36,546 nt of DNA from a bacterium (GCA_030427125.1 JAUHXF010000009.1:1-36546); one strand, 5' to 3'; counted from the first letter of the stretch, positions 14,626-22,551 are shown. The notes: generated by a model not told the origin, from the sequence alone. Translations and numbers: made by a program.

Positions 14626-14665
14626 TGCTCATGCTTGCAATCGTGCAAGAAGACACGAATAATAT
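14626..14665 (+). promoter_or_regulatory. Second copy of the 17-nt promoter element, before the kinase-like gene
   Basis: TGCTCATGCTTGCAATC (14626-14642) is identical to 13802-13818 and lies at a similar distance from its start codon (56 versus 60 nt). TTGCAA could be the -35; AATAAT at 14658 or TAATAT at 14660 is the likely -10. The region just before (14604-14626) holds a weak TTCCC/GGGAA hairpin that may end the upstream transcript. Confidence 0.45.
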
Positions 14666-14681
14666 CTTCAGGAGAAATAAC

Positions 14682-15194
14682 ATGGCAAGCGATAAACTAA
14701 TCCTCACTGGATTCATGGGAGTAGGCAAGACAACTGTAGGACCTAAGGTAGCAGAGGCTTTGCTGGTCGATTATTACGACACCGATGAGTGGATGAAGAC
14801 TGAGTCTGGGATAGATGTCCCTGCATTGGTCAGAACCGATATGGCAGCCTTCCGTGAACTAGAGGCAAAAGCACTACTGCAACTGCTTGAGATGGAGCCA
14901 GCGGTCATATCAACTGGAGGAGGCATCGTTAGCACCGAGATAGGCAGAGAAGTATTACATGGAGCTCTTGCACCTATTGTGTGGATGAGAGCACCATTCG
15001 ATGACCTCGCTCATAGAGTCGCTGCAGACACAGGAAACGACCGACCATTGTTTGAAGACCCAGAAAAAGCGCGCGAACTTTATCACGAAAGACTGGAGTG
15101 GTACGGCCAAACTTCTGATTATTTTGTGAACGCGCTGCAGCCCGTAAACAATGTAGTAGATGACATTGTGCATATAGCGAGGATAGCTAGTTAA
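14682..15194 (+). CDS. Shikimate-kinase-like small-molecule kinase
   Basis: AGGAG lies 7-8 nt before the ATG at 14682. The 170-residue product has the shikimate kinase layout: Walker A GFMGVGKTTVG (about residues 9-19), YDTD (D of the substrate site), FRELE with the substrate-binding Arg, STGGG, the lid NDRPLFED and ERLEWYGQTSDYF. The length is right for AroK (about 170). It would phosphorylate shikimate with ATP, but no other aromatic-pathway gene is in the window, and Saccharibacteria are generally considered unable to make aromatic amino acids. A different alcohol substrate, or a salvage or regulatory role, is therefore possible. The G-E usually before the FR motif is replaced by D-M-A-A. 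Confidence 0.8.
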   Translation: MASDKLILTGFMGVGKTTVGPKVAEALLVDYYDTDEWMKTESGIDVPALVRTDMAAFRELEAKALLQLLEMEPAVISTGGGIVSTEIGREVLHGALAPIVWMRAPFDDLAHRVAADTGNDRPLFEDPEKARELYHERLEWYGQTSDYFVNALQPVNNVVDDIVHIARIAS

Positions 15195-15228
15195 GCTCGC
15201 TATCGAGGACTGTGCAGGATAAGCTCAC

Positions 15229-15575
15229 ATGGCATACGAAGTAAAAATCAATACACTCAGCGATGATGCGCACTGTGATGTGGAGTTTGAAATTTCGCCA
15301 CCAATTCGCTTCTAACAGAAAAAGCAAGACAAGACTTCGGTGTACACGTACTGCACCTCGTGAACAGGCGAGCACACCCAGCAGTAGATGTGAACGATGA
15401 AAGGCTGTTTGGGCTGACGCACGATTCAGCAGACGGATCTGCAACACACGGCTATGCAAGGCTACCAGAACTGCGTTACGGCATGGGCAAAGAGATTTTC
15501 ACACAAGCGTTATTTACCGCTCTCAACGGGACAATTCCTCCGCTCTACCCAGACGGCACAGCTATTTGGGAATAG
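15229..15575 (+). pseudogene. Frameshifted orphan gene in two frames
   Basis: AGGA 10 nt upstream and the ATG at 15229 open a good frame (MAYEVKINTLSDDAHCDVEF) that stops after 28 codons at 15315. The second frame is open from 15286 to 15575 and reads ...LTEKARQDFGVHVLHLVNRR... through LFGLTHDSADGSATHGYARL to the end. A GTG at 15360 is only an internal codon with no ribosome site. Joining the pieces in the 30-nt overlap gives a sensible protein of about 115 residues. This implies a one-base deletion (or two-base insertion) between 15286 and 15315, or a sequencing error. No canonical slippery heptamer is in register. The family is unknown. The stop abuts the stop of the convergent gene. Confidence 0.6.
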
Positions 15576-16538
15576 CTACTGGTCTGATTCGTCTTCGATT
15601 TCGTGACCGATGGTCTCCTCGATCATGTCTTCAAGAGTCACAATGCCAGCGACCTTGTCTTCTTTCTCAACAACGAGCAGGTGACGTTTCGCGCCGATAA
15701 AAATACGAAACATAGTGTCCAAGGCAGTCATAGAGCCAACCGTTTTTGTACGATACGTCTTGAGCTCATTCAGACTATGCGGTCGTTCTGAGAAATCTAT
15801 GTCTACCAAGTCCTTAACCATGAGGTAGCGCTTAATGTGCGTCCTGGATGTATTCATTATTGGAATACGCGAGTAAGTCGCATTCTTAATCTCTTCTATC
15901 TTTTTCTGATCGATAACATCATTTTCGTAAAGAAAGTAGGTCTTCTTGATGGGCGTCATGATGTTTTTGACCCGCTTCTCACTGAGCTGAATCGCGTTCT
16001 GCACGATTTCTACCTCGTCCTCATCAAGCTCGCTATCGCCAGTCAAGTGATCCGCAACAAGCAGGCTCAATTCATTACGTGTATGTAATACTGCTTCGTT
16101 TGAGCCGACAAGCCGGTCTAATAACAATGCTAGGGTCTTCGTGAGCGGGTATGCAACATACGTGAATAATTTAATCGTCGGTGCAAAAAATGAAACAGCA
16201 CGCATCGAACGTTTTACGGCGATTGCTTGAGGTGTAATCTCGGCGAACACCACAAGTAAAATCGTGCTAATTAATACCGCCGCAAAACCATTCAATGCAC
16301 TACCAAGCAAGATAGATGCGCTCGATGCGAAAGCGACGTTTGCGAGCAAAATCCCCGACAAGTAAAAATGCACATTTCGACGTATAGCTAGAGCACGCTT
16401 AGCACCTTTTTCTTTGAGCTTTGCCTTGCGACGTAATTCGTCGGGGTTAAGCGATAATAAAGCAACGTTCAAACCTGAACATATCGCTGAAAAAATTATA
16501 AGTATTGTTGCGAGTAAAAATACCAAAACGGGATCCAT
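15576..16538 (-). CDS. CNNM/CorC-family membrane protein with paired CBS domains
   Basis: Residues 1-170 form a DUF21/CNNM transmembrane domain with about four hydrophobic segments (VFLLATILIIFSAICSGLNV; YLSGILLANVAFASSASILL; AAVLISTILLVVFAEITPQA; TYVAYPLTKTLALLLDRLV). AEITPQA corresponds to the conserved E-x-x-P-K/Q motif. An acidic linker (GDSELDEDEVEIVQNAIQLS) leads to a CBS pair (about 200-315: IMTPIKKTYFL, YSRIPIMN, HLLVVEKEDKVAGIVTLEDM). The CorC_HlyC domain often found at the end is missing, so it is short (320 residues). Family members export Mg2+ or other divalent ions, or regulate such transport, with CBS domains sensing nucleotides. The ATG lies 8 nt after a TATACT box. It is divergent from the soluble kinase gene. 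Confidence 0.88.
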   Translation of the reverse strand: MDPVLVFLLATILIIFSAICSGLNVALLSLNPDELRRKAKLKEKGAKRALAIRRNVHFYLSGILLANVAFASSASILLGSALNGFAAVLISTILLVVFAEITPQAIAVKRSMRAVSFFAPTIKLFTYVAYPLTKTLALLLDRLVGSNEAVLHTRNELSLLVADHLTGDSELDEDEVEIVQNAIQLSEKRVKNIMTPIKKTYFLYENDVIDQKKIEEIKNATYSRIPIMNTSRTHIKRYLMVKDLVDIDFSERPHSLNELKTYRTKTVGSMTALDTMFRIFIGAKRHLLVVEKEDKVAGIVTLEDMIEETIGHEIEDESDQ

Positions 16539-16546
16539 TCGAATAC

Positions 16547-16552
16547 AGTATA
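16547..16552 (-). promoter_or_regulatory. -10 box of the CNNM gene
   Basis: TATACT on the minus strand, 8 nt before the ATG at 16538; there is no Shine-Dalgarno. It fits the leaderless pattern. Confidence 0.5.
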
Positions 16553-16607
16553 CAGCCTCTGTTTGAATTTAGCATAAGAAGTTCTAGCTATACGCTGTTA
16601 TTCACGA

Positions 16608-16613
16608 TATACT
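16608..16613 (+). promoter_or_regulatory. -10 box of the soluble histidine kinase gene
   Basis: TATACT, 10 nt before the ATG at 16624. No Shine-Dalgarno is visible and no -35 hexamer is convincing. Confidence 0.45.
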
Positions 16614-16623
16614 ACTCTCTGTA

Positions 16624-17868
16624 ATGGGCTTATTCAGTCGAAAAGACTCGGGTGGGAAGACTGCTGAAGTTGCCAGTTCGCTCGCCAGCGAGAAACAAAA
16701 ATCTGACATCATCGTGAATAGTATCGATGATGCGGTCATCATGGTTGATGACCAGAACGTTGTGCATGTCTTTAACCCTGGTGCGAGCAAGCTCACCGGC
16801 TGGACTGCGACAGAAGCAGAGAATCTAGACTATCGCTCGCTTATTAAATTCGTGGACGAGAAAAATCAGCTCAAAGGCGATGAGCTCAATCCATTTTTCA
16901 TGGTACTCGGCAGCGGTAGACCATACCGCGACGGAAATGCGATACTGCAAAAGAAAGACAACAGCACCGTTTCGGTAGATATCGCCGTTACGCCACTTCT
17001 CAACAAAGAAAAACAAGTAACCGGTGCCGTGGCTATCCTTCGTGATGTCCAAGCGCAACGACAGCAAGAAAAGCAGCGCGCAGACTTCATCAGTACTGCA
17101 AGCCATGAAATGCGTACGCCAGTGGCAGCTATTGAAGGATACCTCGCACTCGCACTGAACGATCGCGTATCAAAAGTTGACGCTAATGCACGATCATATC
17201 TCGAAAAAGCGCACGCATCGACACAGCACTTGGGTAAATTATTCCAGGACCTTCTCACCAGTGCGAAAGCCGAGGATGGACGACTGACCTCGCATCCAGT
17301 TGTCGTCGAATTCGGTGATTTTGTCGAAAAACTCGTCGAAGACCTTAAGTTCACCGCCGAGAAGAAAGGATTGCTACTGGAGCTACTCATGGGTTCACAA
17401 CACAGAACCTCGGGGGGTTCTAGTAGCGCGGTTGACGTAAGCCAGAAGGTAGTCAAGCCGCTTCTTTATGTGAACGTAGACCCTGACAGAATCCGTGAAG
17501 TGATCACAAACCTCTTTGATAATGCAGTCAAATACACTGAATCGGGTCGCATATCCATCGGGGTAACTGGCGATAAAGACATCGTACAGTTCCATATTTC
17601 TGACACCGGACCAGGTATACCAAAATCTGACATCGTACATTTATTCCAAAAGTTTTATCGAGTAGATAATTCATCTACACGTACCATTGGCGGAACCGGT
17701 CTGGGCTTGTTTATTAGCCGGAAGATTGTTGAACTCTACAATGGTCGCATATGGGTGGAGAGCGAAGAAGGCAAAGGAAGTACATTCTATATCAACTTGC
17801 CGCGAGTTGACGGCTCTAAAGCGCAAAAGATGCTTCAAGAACAAGCTCAAAATTCGACAGGGTTATAA
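16624..17868 (+). CDS. Soluble PAS histidine kinase
   Basis: A 414-residue product without membrane segments, so a cytoplasmic sensor. A PAS domain covers about residues 25-145 (IVNSIDDAVIMVDDQNVVHV ... GAVAILRDV). The HisKA box is STASHEMRTPVAAIEGYLAL with phospho-acceptor H161. The HATPase domain has the N box ITNLFDNAVKYTES, G1 DTGPGIP, the F box LFQKFYR and G2 GTGLGLFISR. A Ser/Gly insertion (HRTSGGSSSAVD) lies between the HisKA and ATPase domains. The receiver gene 72 nt downstream is its likely partner. The C-terminal half is closely similar to the membrane kinase at 6288, suggesting common descent. The ligand of the PAS domain is unknown. Confidence 0.93.
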   Translation: MGLFSRKDSGGKTAEVASSLASEKQKSDIIVNSIDDAVIMVDDQNVVHVFNPGASKLTGWTATEAENLDYRSLIKFVDEKNQLKGDELNPFFMVLGSGRPYRDGNAILQKKDNSTVSVDIAVTPLLNKEKQVTGAVAILRDVQAQRQQEKQRADFISTASHEMRTPVAAIEGYLALALNDRVSKVDANARSYLEKAHASTQHLGKLFQDLLTSAKAEDGRLTSHPVVVEFGDFVEKLVEDLKFTAEKKGLLLELLMGSQHRTSGGSSSAVDVSQKVVKPLLYVNVDPDRIREVITNLFDNAVKYTESGRISIGVTGDKDIVQFHISDTGPGIPKSDIVHLFQKFYRVDNSSTRTIGGTGLGLFISRKIVELYNGRIWVESEEGKGSTFYINLPRVDGSKAQKMLQEQAQNSTGL

Positions 17869-17940
17869 ACATATGGAAAATAGTGTAAAATGAAGAAAAT
17901 AGGCATAAGCTCGATCATAAAAGGGGTGAAATAAGAAGTT

Positions 17941-18987
17941 ATGGCAAAAATAATGCTCGTCGAAGATGACAACAACCTACGTGAGATCTACGAGGCGCGT
18001 CTTGCTGCAGAAGGTTACGACATTGTGTCCGCACGTGATGGCGAAGAAGCACTCACCGTCGCAATGAAAGAAAAACCAGACCTGATCATCTCCGATGTTA
18101 TGATGCCAAAAATCAGCGGTTTCGACATGCTCGATATTCTCCGTACGACCGAAGAGACTAAAAACGCCAAAGTCATCATGATGACAGCTCTATCACAAGC
18201 AGAAGATAAAGAACGAGCAGAAAAGCTCGGGGCAGATCGCTACCTTGTTAAATCTCAAGTAACACTCGAGGATGTCGCCCAGGTTGCACGAGACGTTTTG
18301 GATGGAAAATCCGAAGAAGCCACTCCAGCTCCTGCTGCAGTCGAAGCACCAGCCGAGACTTCAGACTCGTCATCAGAAAACGAAGCAACCGACGAGAGTT
18401 CAGACGAAGGAACACCTATTGTAACTGCAGCCCCAGCAACACCAACGCCAGATCCAGTCACTCCAACCCCTAATCCTGCTCCAGTCCCAGAACCAACTGC
18501 GACGCCAGCTGAACCAGCGGCAACGACACCGGCTCCTGATCCAACACCTGTACCCGCACCGGAACCAGCTCAGACAACGCCAGCAGCAGACCCCGTTGCA
18601 CAAAGTGCTCAAACTGAGGAACAGGTTATTGCACAGCAAATAAAAGACAGCTTAAATATTGGTAAATCAGCAGAAGAACCAGCTCAGACAACGCTAGCAG
18701 CAGCTCAAACACCCGAGGAAACTCCAGCATCTGAAGCACCAGTACCAGTCACTCCACCAGCAGGAAAAAAGACCATTGAACCAATTAATGATTTGAACGC
18801 GCCAGGACCCGACCTCAACGCAATGGCGGCCAAAGAAGAAGCAGCAGCTCAGGCAGACCAAGCGGTCCCACAACCAGCTACAAACGAAGTTATATCACCA
18901 AATCAAACCACCCCTACGCCACCTCCAGAACCTGAAACGCCTCCAGCACCTGGAACAAGTGTTGACCCGAATAGTATTGCACTCTAG
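17941..18987 (+). CDS. Response regulator with long Pro/Ala/Thr/Glu C-terminal tail
   Basis: Residues 1-121 are a receiver domain: LVEDDN, phospho-acceptor D52 in IISDVMMPK, the switch Thr in MMTAL and K104 in YLVK. The remaining ~225 residues are low-complexity and acidic, with repeated P-T-P, P-A-P and A-Q-T-T-P blocks. EEPAQTTLAAAQ near 245-255 echoes PEPAQTTPAA near 205, so the tail has grown by internal repetition. No output domain is present. A TAAAAT box at 17886-17891 in the gap suggests that the gene also has its own promoter; AAGGGG at 17922 is rather far for a ribosome site. The tail may tether the receiver to a partner or simply space it. Confidence 0.9.
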   Translation: MAKIMLVEDDNNLREIYEARLAAEGYDIVSARDGEEALTVAMKEKPDLIISDVMMPKISGFDMLDILRTTEETKNAKVIMMTALSQAEDKERAEKLGADRYLVKSQVTLEDVAQVARDVLDGKSEEATPAPAAVEAPAETSDSSSENEATDESSDEGTPIVTAAPATPTPDPVTPTPNPAPVPEPTATPAEPAATTPAPDPTPVPAPEPAQTTPAADPVAQSAQTEEQVIAQQIKDSLNIGKSAEEPAQTTLAAAQTPEETPASEAPVPVTPPAGKKTIEPINDLNAPGPDLNAMAAKEEAAAQADQAVPQPATNEVISPNQTTPTPPPEPETPPAPGTSVDPNSIAL

Positions 18988-19000
18988 AACAGATAGCACG

Positions 19001-19006
19001 TATACT
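19001..19006 (+). promoter_or_regulatory. -10 box of the pseudouridine synthase gene
   Basis: TATACT, 13 nt before the ATG at 19020, leaving a leader of about 6-7 nt without a Shine-Dalgarno. Confidence 0.45.
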
Positions 19007-19019
19007 CTACGTAAGTTCT

Positions 19020-19679
19020 ATGAGATTAAATCGGTACATTGCTCAGTACACCGACTTATCGCGTCGTAAAGCCGACGCGCTTATTCAAGCTGGCCTCGTT
19101 ATTGTCAATCGTCAAGTTGCACACCCAGGCCTCAATGTAACAAACAAAGACACCGTGCTTGTTGATGGCAAGAAAGTTGTACCAGTTCAAAAAATACCAA
19201 GTACAGTATTGCTCCACAAGCCAGTCGGTTATGTCTGTAGCAAGGACGGACAAGGAAGCCCGACAGTATACGAACTGCTCCCGAAAGGCATGCAAAATCT
19301 CAATATCGCTGGTAGATTAGACAAAGACAGCTCAGGGCTTGTCGTGCTGACTGATGATGGACAGCTACTACAAGAATTAACTCACCCGAGCAACGATAAA
19401 GAAAAAATATACCACGTAAAACTCAACAAACCACTAGCCGACGGCATGATTGCTAAGCTAGCCCAAGGTGTAGATATCGCCGATAACCGACTCAGCAAGC
19501 TCATGGTAACCCCACAAGACAACGATGAGTATGAGGTCAGCATTCAAGAGGGAAGGAATCGTCAGATACGTCGGAGCTTCGAGGCTATTGGTTACAAAGT
19601 GAAGCAGCTACATCGTATCCAGCTTGGAGGCTACTTGCTAGAAGGCCTTGCGCCAAAACAGTACAAGCAGACAGATTGA
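19020..19679 (+). CDS. RsuA/RluB-family RNA pseudouridine synthase
   Basis: An S4 RNA-binding domain occupies residues 1-55 (MRLNRYIAQYTDLSRRKADA, VLVDGKKV). The catalytic domain has LLHKPVGYVCS, the active-site motif AGRLDKDSSGLVVLTDDG with the catalytic Asp, YHVKLNKPL and the family box EGRNRQIRRSFEAIGY. At 219 residues it has the usual size. The enzyme converts a specific uridine of rRNA to pseudouridine in the cytoplasm. RsuA (16S) and RluB/E/F (23S) cannot be separated with confidence from sequence alone; Firmicute-type RluB is the nearest in layout. It is followed after 58 nt by an unrelated orphan with its own promoter. Confidence 0.93.
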   Translation: MRLNRYIAQYTDLSRRKADALIQAGLVIVNRQVAHPGLNVTNKDTVLVDGKKVVPVQKIPSTVLLHKPVGYVCSKDGQGSPTVYELLPKGMQNLNIAGRLDKDSSGLVVLTDDGQLLQELTHPSNDKEKIYHVKLNKPLADGMIAKLAQGVDIADNRLSKLMVTPQDNDEYEVSIQEGRNRQIRRSFEAIGYKVKQLHRIQLGGYLLEGLAPKQYKQTD

Positions 19680-19724
19680 TTAAGTATTTATTAGTATAAT
19701 ATGGACCTTTCGTACATTTTATGC

Positions 19725-19730
19725 TATAAT
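19725..19730 (+). promoter_or_regulatory. Extended consensus -10 of the orphan at 19738
   Basis: TATAAT preceded by TGC, 7 nt before the ATG at 19738; TGGACC 17 nt upstream is a fair -35. This is the clearest leaderless-type promoter in the window. Confidence 0.65.
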
Positions 19731-19737
19731 TATTTTC

Positions 19738-20541
19738 ATGCTTGAGGTACTACCTGATACTTTCCCGGATTTCTATGCTGCTTTGCAGGAAGAAGGACGA
19801 CTGCTTGATGAAGGGGACTACTACCCAAACACTACGATAGTTCAAGATTTTGGTGAACTTATCGAACCGTCATTCGAGGGAGAAAGCATGACAAACGCTA
19901 CTAATCGATTAGTGCGCAAACTTCATGAGCTAGCCCCATTCTACGAACAAGATCAATCGAATACACGAGAAGTGTTGCGTGGCGAGACTCGAGCCCTCAA
20001 TTGCCTTGGTAGGACATCTTTAGCTCATGCATTCTATTCCGAAAACCCTGATTTCTATCCCACTATTGGATGGACAAACATCCGCGGGAATCATCACTTC
20101 TTTAATTCTGTTCTAGACATGCCTACAGGGAGAGTACTAATCCTTGATAGCTCTTTAGGGGCGCCATACGACGAAAAATCAGATCAAAACTATACGTTCT
20201 ATGGTGCAGTTGAGTCATTTTCTCGAACTGAAAACATGACATTGAGTAATAAAAGTATCTTCGGACCACTGTTTGAAAGAACAATGGAGGTTACGAGAGA
20301 ACTGTTCATAGACCAGCTTGATACAAAAATGAAACAAGACTTTTCACTGGTAACGATTACCGAGACACGAGACGACGCCGAAATGACGAGGAAAATAGTT
20401 GCTCCTGCGGAAGAAGCTCCAGGAATCGAAAATGCAACAATTGTGGCAGGGGTTGAGCTTATCATACTTGGTGATGAAGAATCGTGTAGACTTGTCGACT
20501 CTATATGCGAAGCTAAAGAAACACAAACTGCAGCGGCATAA
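19738..20541 (+). CDS. Orphan protein with a possible Cys-His-Asp (transglutaminase-like) triad
   Basis: A 267-residue soluble protein I cannot name. Residues 80-140 hold RALNCLGRTSLAHAFY (C89), RGNHHFFNSVLDMP (H119/H120) and GRVLILDSSLG (D137). A Cys at the head of a helix, a His about 30 residues later in a strand, then Asp 17 further on is the layout of the transglutaminase/papain-like fold. This is a motif inference, not a family match. The N-terminal 75 residues are acidic and helical; the C-terminal ~110 residues are helical then beta. There is no signal peptide. The gene stands alone with a strong extended -10 promoter and no Shine-Dalgarno. Confidence 0.72.
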   Translation: MLEVLPDTFPDFYAALQEEGRLLDEGDYYPNTTIVQDFGELIEPSFEGESMTNATNRLVRKLHELAPFYEQDQSNTREVLRGETRALNCLGRTSLAHAFYSENPDFYPTIGWTNIRGNHHFFNSVLDMPTGRVLILDSSLGAPYDEKSDQNYTFYGAVESFSRTENMTLSNKSIFGPLFERTMEVTRELFIDQLDTKMKQDFSLVTITETRDDAEMTRKIVAPAEEAPGIENATIVAGVELIILGDEESCRLVDSICEAKETQTAAA

Positions 20542-20549
20542 TATCGCTT

Positions 20550-20578
20550 TTGTTTAACATATAAATACGTTATATACT
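20550..20578 (+). promoter_or_regulatory. Promoter of the orphan at 20587
   Basis: TTGTTT (20550-20555), 17 nt, then TATACT (20573-20578), which ends 8 nt before the ATG. Both hexamers and the spacing are good for a sigma-70 promoter. Confidence 0.55.
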
Positions 20579-20586
20579 ATTCGCTT

Positions 20587-21174
20587 ATGTCGACCTCTGT
20601 AATAACACTACCAGCAGTCCAAGCATTCATTGACATGCACATTGCTGAATTTGAGCCACAGCCGTTTTCCCGGTCAGCCCATGAAACTGCCAATGACCTT
20701 GGGTACCATGTCCTTGAAAGTATGGAAGGTGCGTTAAACGATCGAGACCCGACGAGAACTGAAAAAGACTCATTTGGCCTTGGTATATTATCCACACTTC
20801 CTGTGCGCTGTGCTGAAGTGTTCCGAGGAGATTCTATAGACGATTTCTTACAGGCTTTCTCTGACAGTAGGACGTTCGAACATACGCTCAAACTGTTTGC
20901 ACGCGATAAAAGTAATCTCACACTTCAGACCGAAAATGCCTACGGGCTCCCGTTTGAGTACATGACTCGTGGTGTCATCTATAAACCCTTGCTGCATGTA
21001 GAGCAAGATGGTGCATTCTTCAGCCTGCACCTTGATGACATCGACCGCCTCAGAAGAGAAGGCGTCAGGGGAAACTGTCCATACGTGGGGTTAATGCACG
21101 ACACAACTATAGCGTTCGCACATAAACTCGCAGATTTAGGCGTAGTAGAGAAGCTACTAGCAGAACAGGTATAA
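20587..21174 (+). CDS. Orphan protein of 195 residues
   Basis: The family is unknown. The product is soluble and slightly acidic, with no membrane segment or signal peptide. Predicted helices dominate the first 110 residues (TLPAVQAFIDMHIAEF; IDDFLQAFSDSRTFEHTLKL). A beta part follows (GVIYKPLLHVEQDGAFFSLH), then RGNCPYVGLMHDTTIAFAHK and a final helix. The single Cys next to PYVGLMHD is a candidate active or binding site but cannot be tested here. It has its own promoter and no Shine-Dalgarno. Its stop codon TAA forms part of the -10 box of der, so the two genes are packed with 9 nt between them but need not be co-transcribed. Confidence 0.7.
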   Translation: MSTSVITLPAVQAFIDMHIAEFEPQPFSRSAHETANDLGYHVLESMEGALNDRDPTRTEKDSFGLGILSTLPVRCAEVFRGDSIDDFLQAFSDSRTFEHTLKLFARDKSNLTLQTENAYGLPFEYMTRGVIYKPLLHVEQDGAFFSLHLDDIDRLRREGVRGNCPYVGLMHDTTIAFAHKLADLGVVEKLLAEQV

Positions 21175-21175
21175 T
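21170..21175 (+). promoter_or_regulatory. Consensus -10 of der, overlapping the upstream stop codon
   Basis: TATAAT, 8 nt before the ATG at 21184; its TAA (21172-21174) is the stop codon of the previous gene. There is no Shine-Dalgarno between them. Confidence 0.6.
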
Positions 21176-21183
21176 ACAGCTAT

Positions 21184-22551
21184 ATGGCAAAGACAAAAGT
21201 ACCTATCGTAGCAATTGTCGGACGAGCAAACGTTGGCAAATCAAGCCTGTTTAACGCTATTCTAGGCCGTCGTGAGGCAATTGTAGCTAATGAGCCAGGA
21301 ACAACACGTGACAGCATCACAGCCAAGGCAGAACTTGATTCAGGCAAGCAGTTCTGGCTGGTTGATACAGCTGGCCTGAAAGACGCTGCAGATGCGTTCG
21401 AGCTAACTATCCAAGATCAGATTGCAGAAGCAACGCATTCCGCTGACATCATCCTTGTCACGGTTGACGGCACAACTATCGTGACAGAAGAAGACCGACG
21501 TGTTGCGAAGATGGCCTTTAAGTCCGGAAAGCATATTGTTCTGCTCGTCAATAAAGCAGACAAGGCAAAGCAGCCGCAAATCGACGCCTACGAAAAACTT
21601 GGCATTAAACCTCTTATCGCAACGTCTGCAACGCAAAAAAGAGGCTTCGACGAGCTAGAGCAAGTGCTCGATGAACTCCTGCCAGCGGCCAGCATCAGAG
21701 AAGCAGATGACCGAGTACGTATTGCACTGCTTGGCCGACCAAATGTCGGCAAATCGAGTCTGTACAACGCGCTCGCCAAGAAACAACAAGCGATAGTCGC
21801 AGACCGTGCTGGCACAACCAGAGATGTAAACCGCACTATTATCAAATACCAGGGCAGAGAACTCGAGCTACTTGATACGGCAGGCATTAGAAGAAGCGGC
21901 AAAATTGAGAAAGGCATTGAGCAGTTTAGCGTATTGCGAAGCTTGCAAGCGATAGAACAGGCAGATATCTGTTTCTTGCTCATAGACGCCAATGAGCTTA
22001 GCGTTGCACTCGACCAGAAAATAGCTGGCATGATCAAGGAAGCAGGCAAAGGTCTCGTGCTCGTCGTCAGCAAATGGGACAGTGTTGAGAAGGACGCCTA
22101 TACACGCGATGATGTCGCGCGAGGTATTGCACATGAGTTCAACTTCGTCCCATGGGCACCGCTTATATTCACCAGCAGTGTGGATGGCAAGAACGTCACG
22201 AAACTATTTGACCTCACGCTTGAAATCATGGAACGACGAGCACAACAGCACACGACGAGAGAGCTCAATGCATGGCTCAAAAAAGTGCTCGACCACCATC
22301 CACCGGCAGGGCTCAAAAACAGACAGCCGAAGCTACGCTACATGGTCCAAGAAGATTGGAATCCAATCCCATCGTTCAAGATATTCGGCGCACATACAAA
22401 GTACTTGCACTGGAGCTATAAGCGACATATGGACCGCATGCTCCGCGAAGAGTGGGACTATGTCGGCACCCCTGTACAGCTATGGTTCATCGATCGCGAT
22501 GTCGAAAAGGCACGGGATGCCAAATTCGGTGGCCGCAAGAAGCAATCATAG
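21184..22551 (+). CDS. der: Ribosome-assembly GTPase Der (EngA)
   Basis: Two tandem GTPase domains are plain. Domain 1 has GRANVGKSS (G1, from residue 13), PGTTRD (G2), DTAG (G3) and NKAD (G4). Domain 2 has GRPNVGKSS (from about residue 182), AGTTRDVN, DTAGIR and SKWD. The C-terminal ~90 residues form the KH-like domain (QPKLRYMVQEDWNPIPSFKI). At 455 residues the length is normal. Der binds the large ribosomal subunit and is needed for its maturation. The short tail (ARDAKFGGRKKQS) is basic. The gene is probably transcribed from its own promoter as a leaderless message. Confidence 0.97.
   Translation: MAKTKVPIVAIVGRANVGKSSLFNAILGRREAIVANEPGTTRDSITAKAELDSGKQFWLVDTAGLKDAADAFELTIQDQIAEATHSADIILVTVDGTTIVTEEDRRVAKMAFKSGKHIVLLVNKADKAKQPQIDAYEKLGIKPLIATSATQKRGFDELEQVLDELLPAASIREADDRVRIALLGRPNVGKSSLYNALAKKQQAIVADRAGTTRDVNRTIIKYQGRELELLDTAGIRRSGKIEKGIEQFSVLRSLQAIEQADICFLLIDANELSVALDQKIAGMIKEAGKGLVLVVSKWDSVEKDAYTRDDVARGIAHEFNFVPWAPLIFTSSVDGKNVTKLFDLTLEIMERRAQQHTTRELNAWLKKVLDHHPPAGLKNRQPKLRYMVQEDWNPIPSFKIFGAHTKYLHWSYKRHMDRMLREEWDYVGTPVQLWFIDRDVEKARDAKFGGRKKQS

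Noticed and set aside
15286-15315. Programmed -1 frameshifting to make the 115-residue protein
   Set aside because: AAATTTC is present but not in the register needed for a slippery heptamer, and no downstream stem is evident; a simple indel is more likely.
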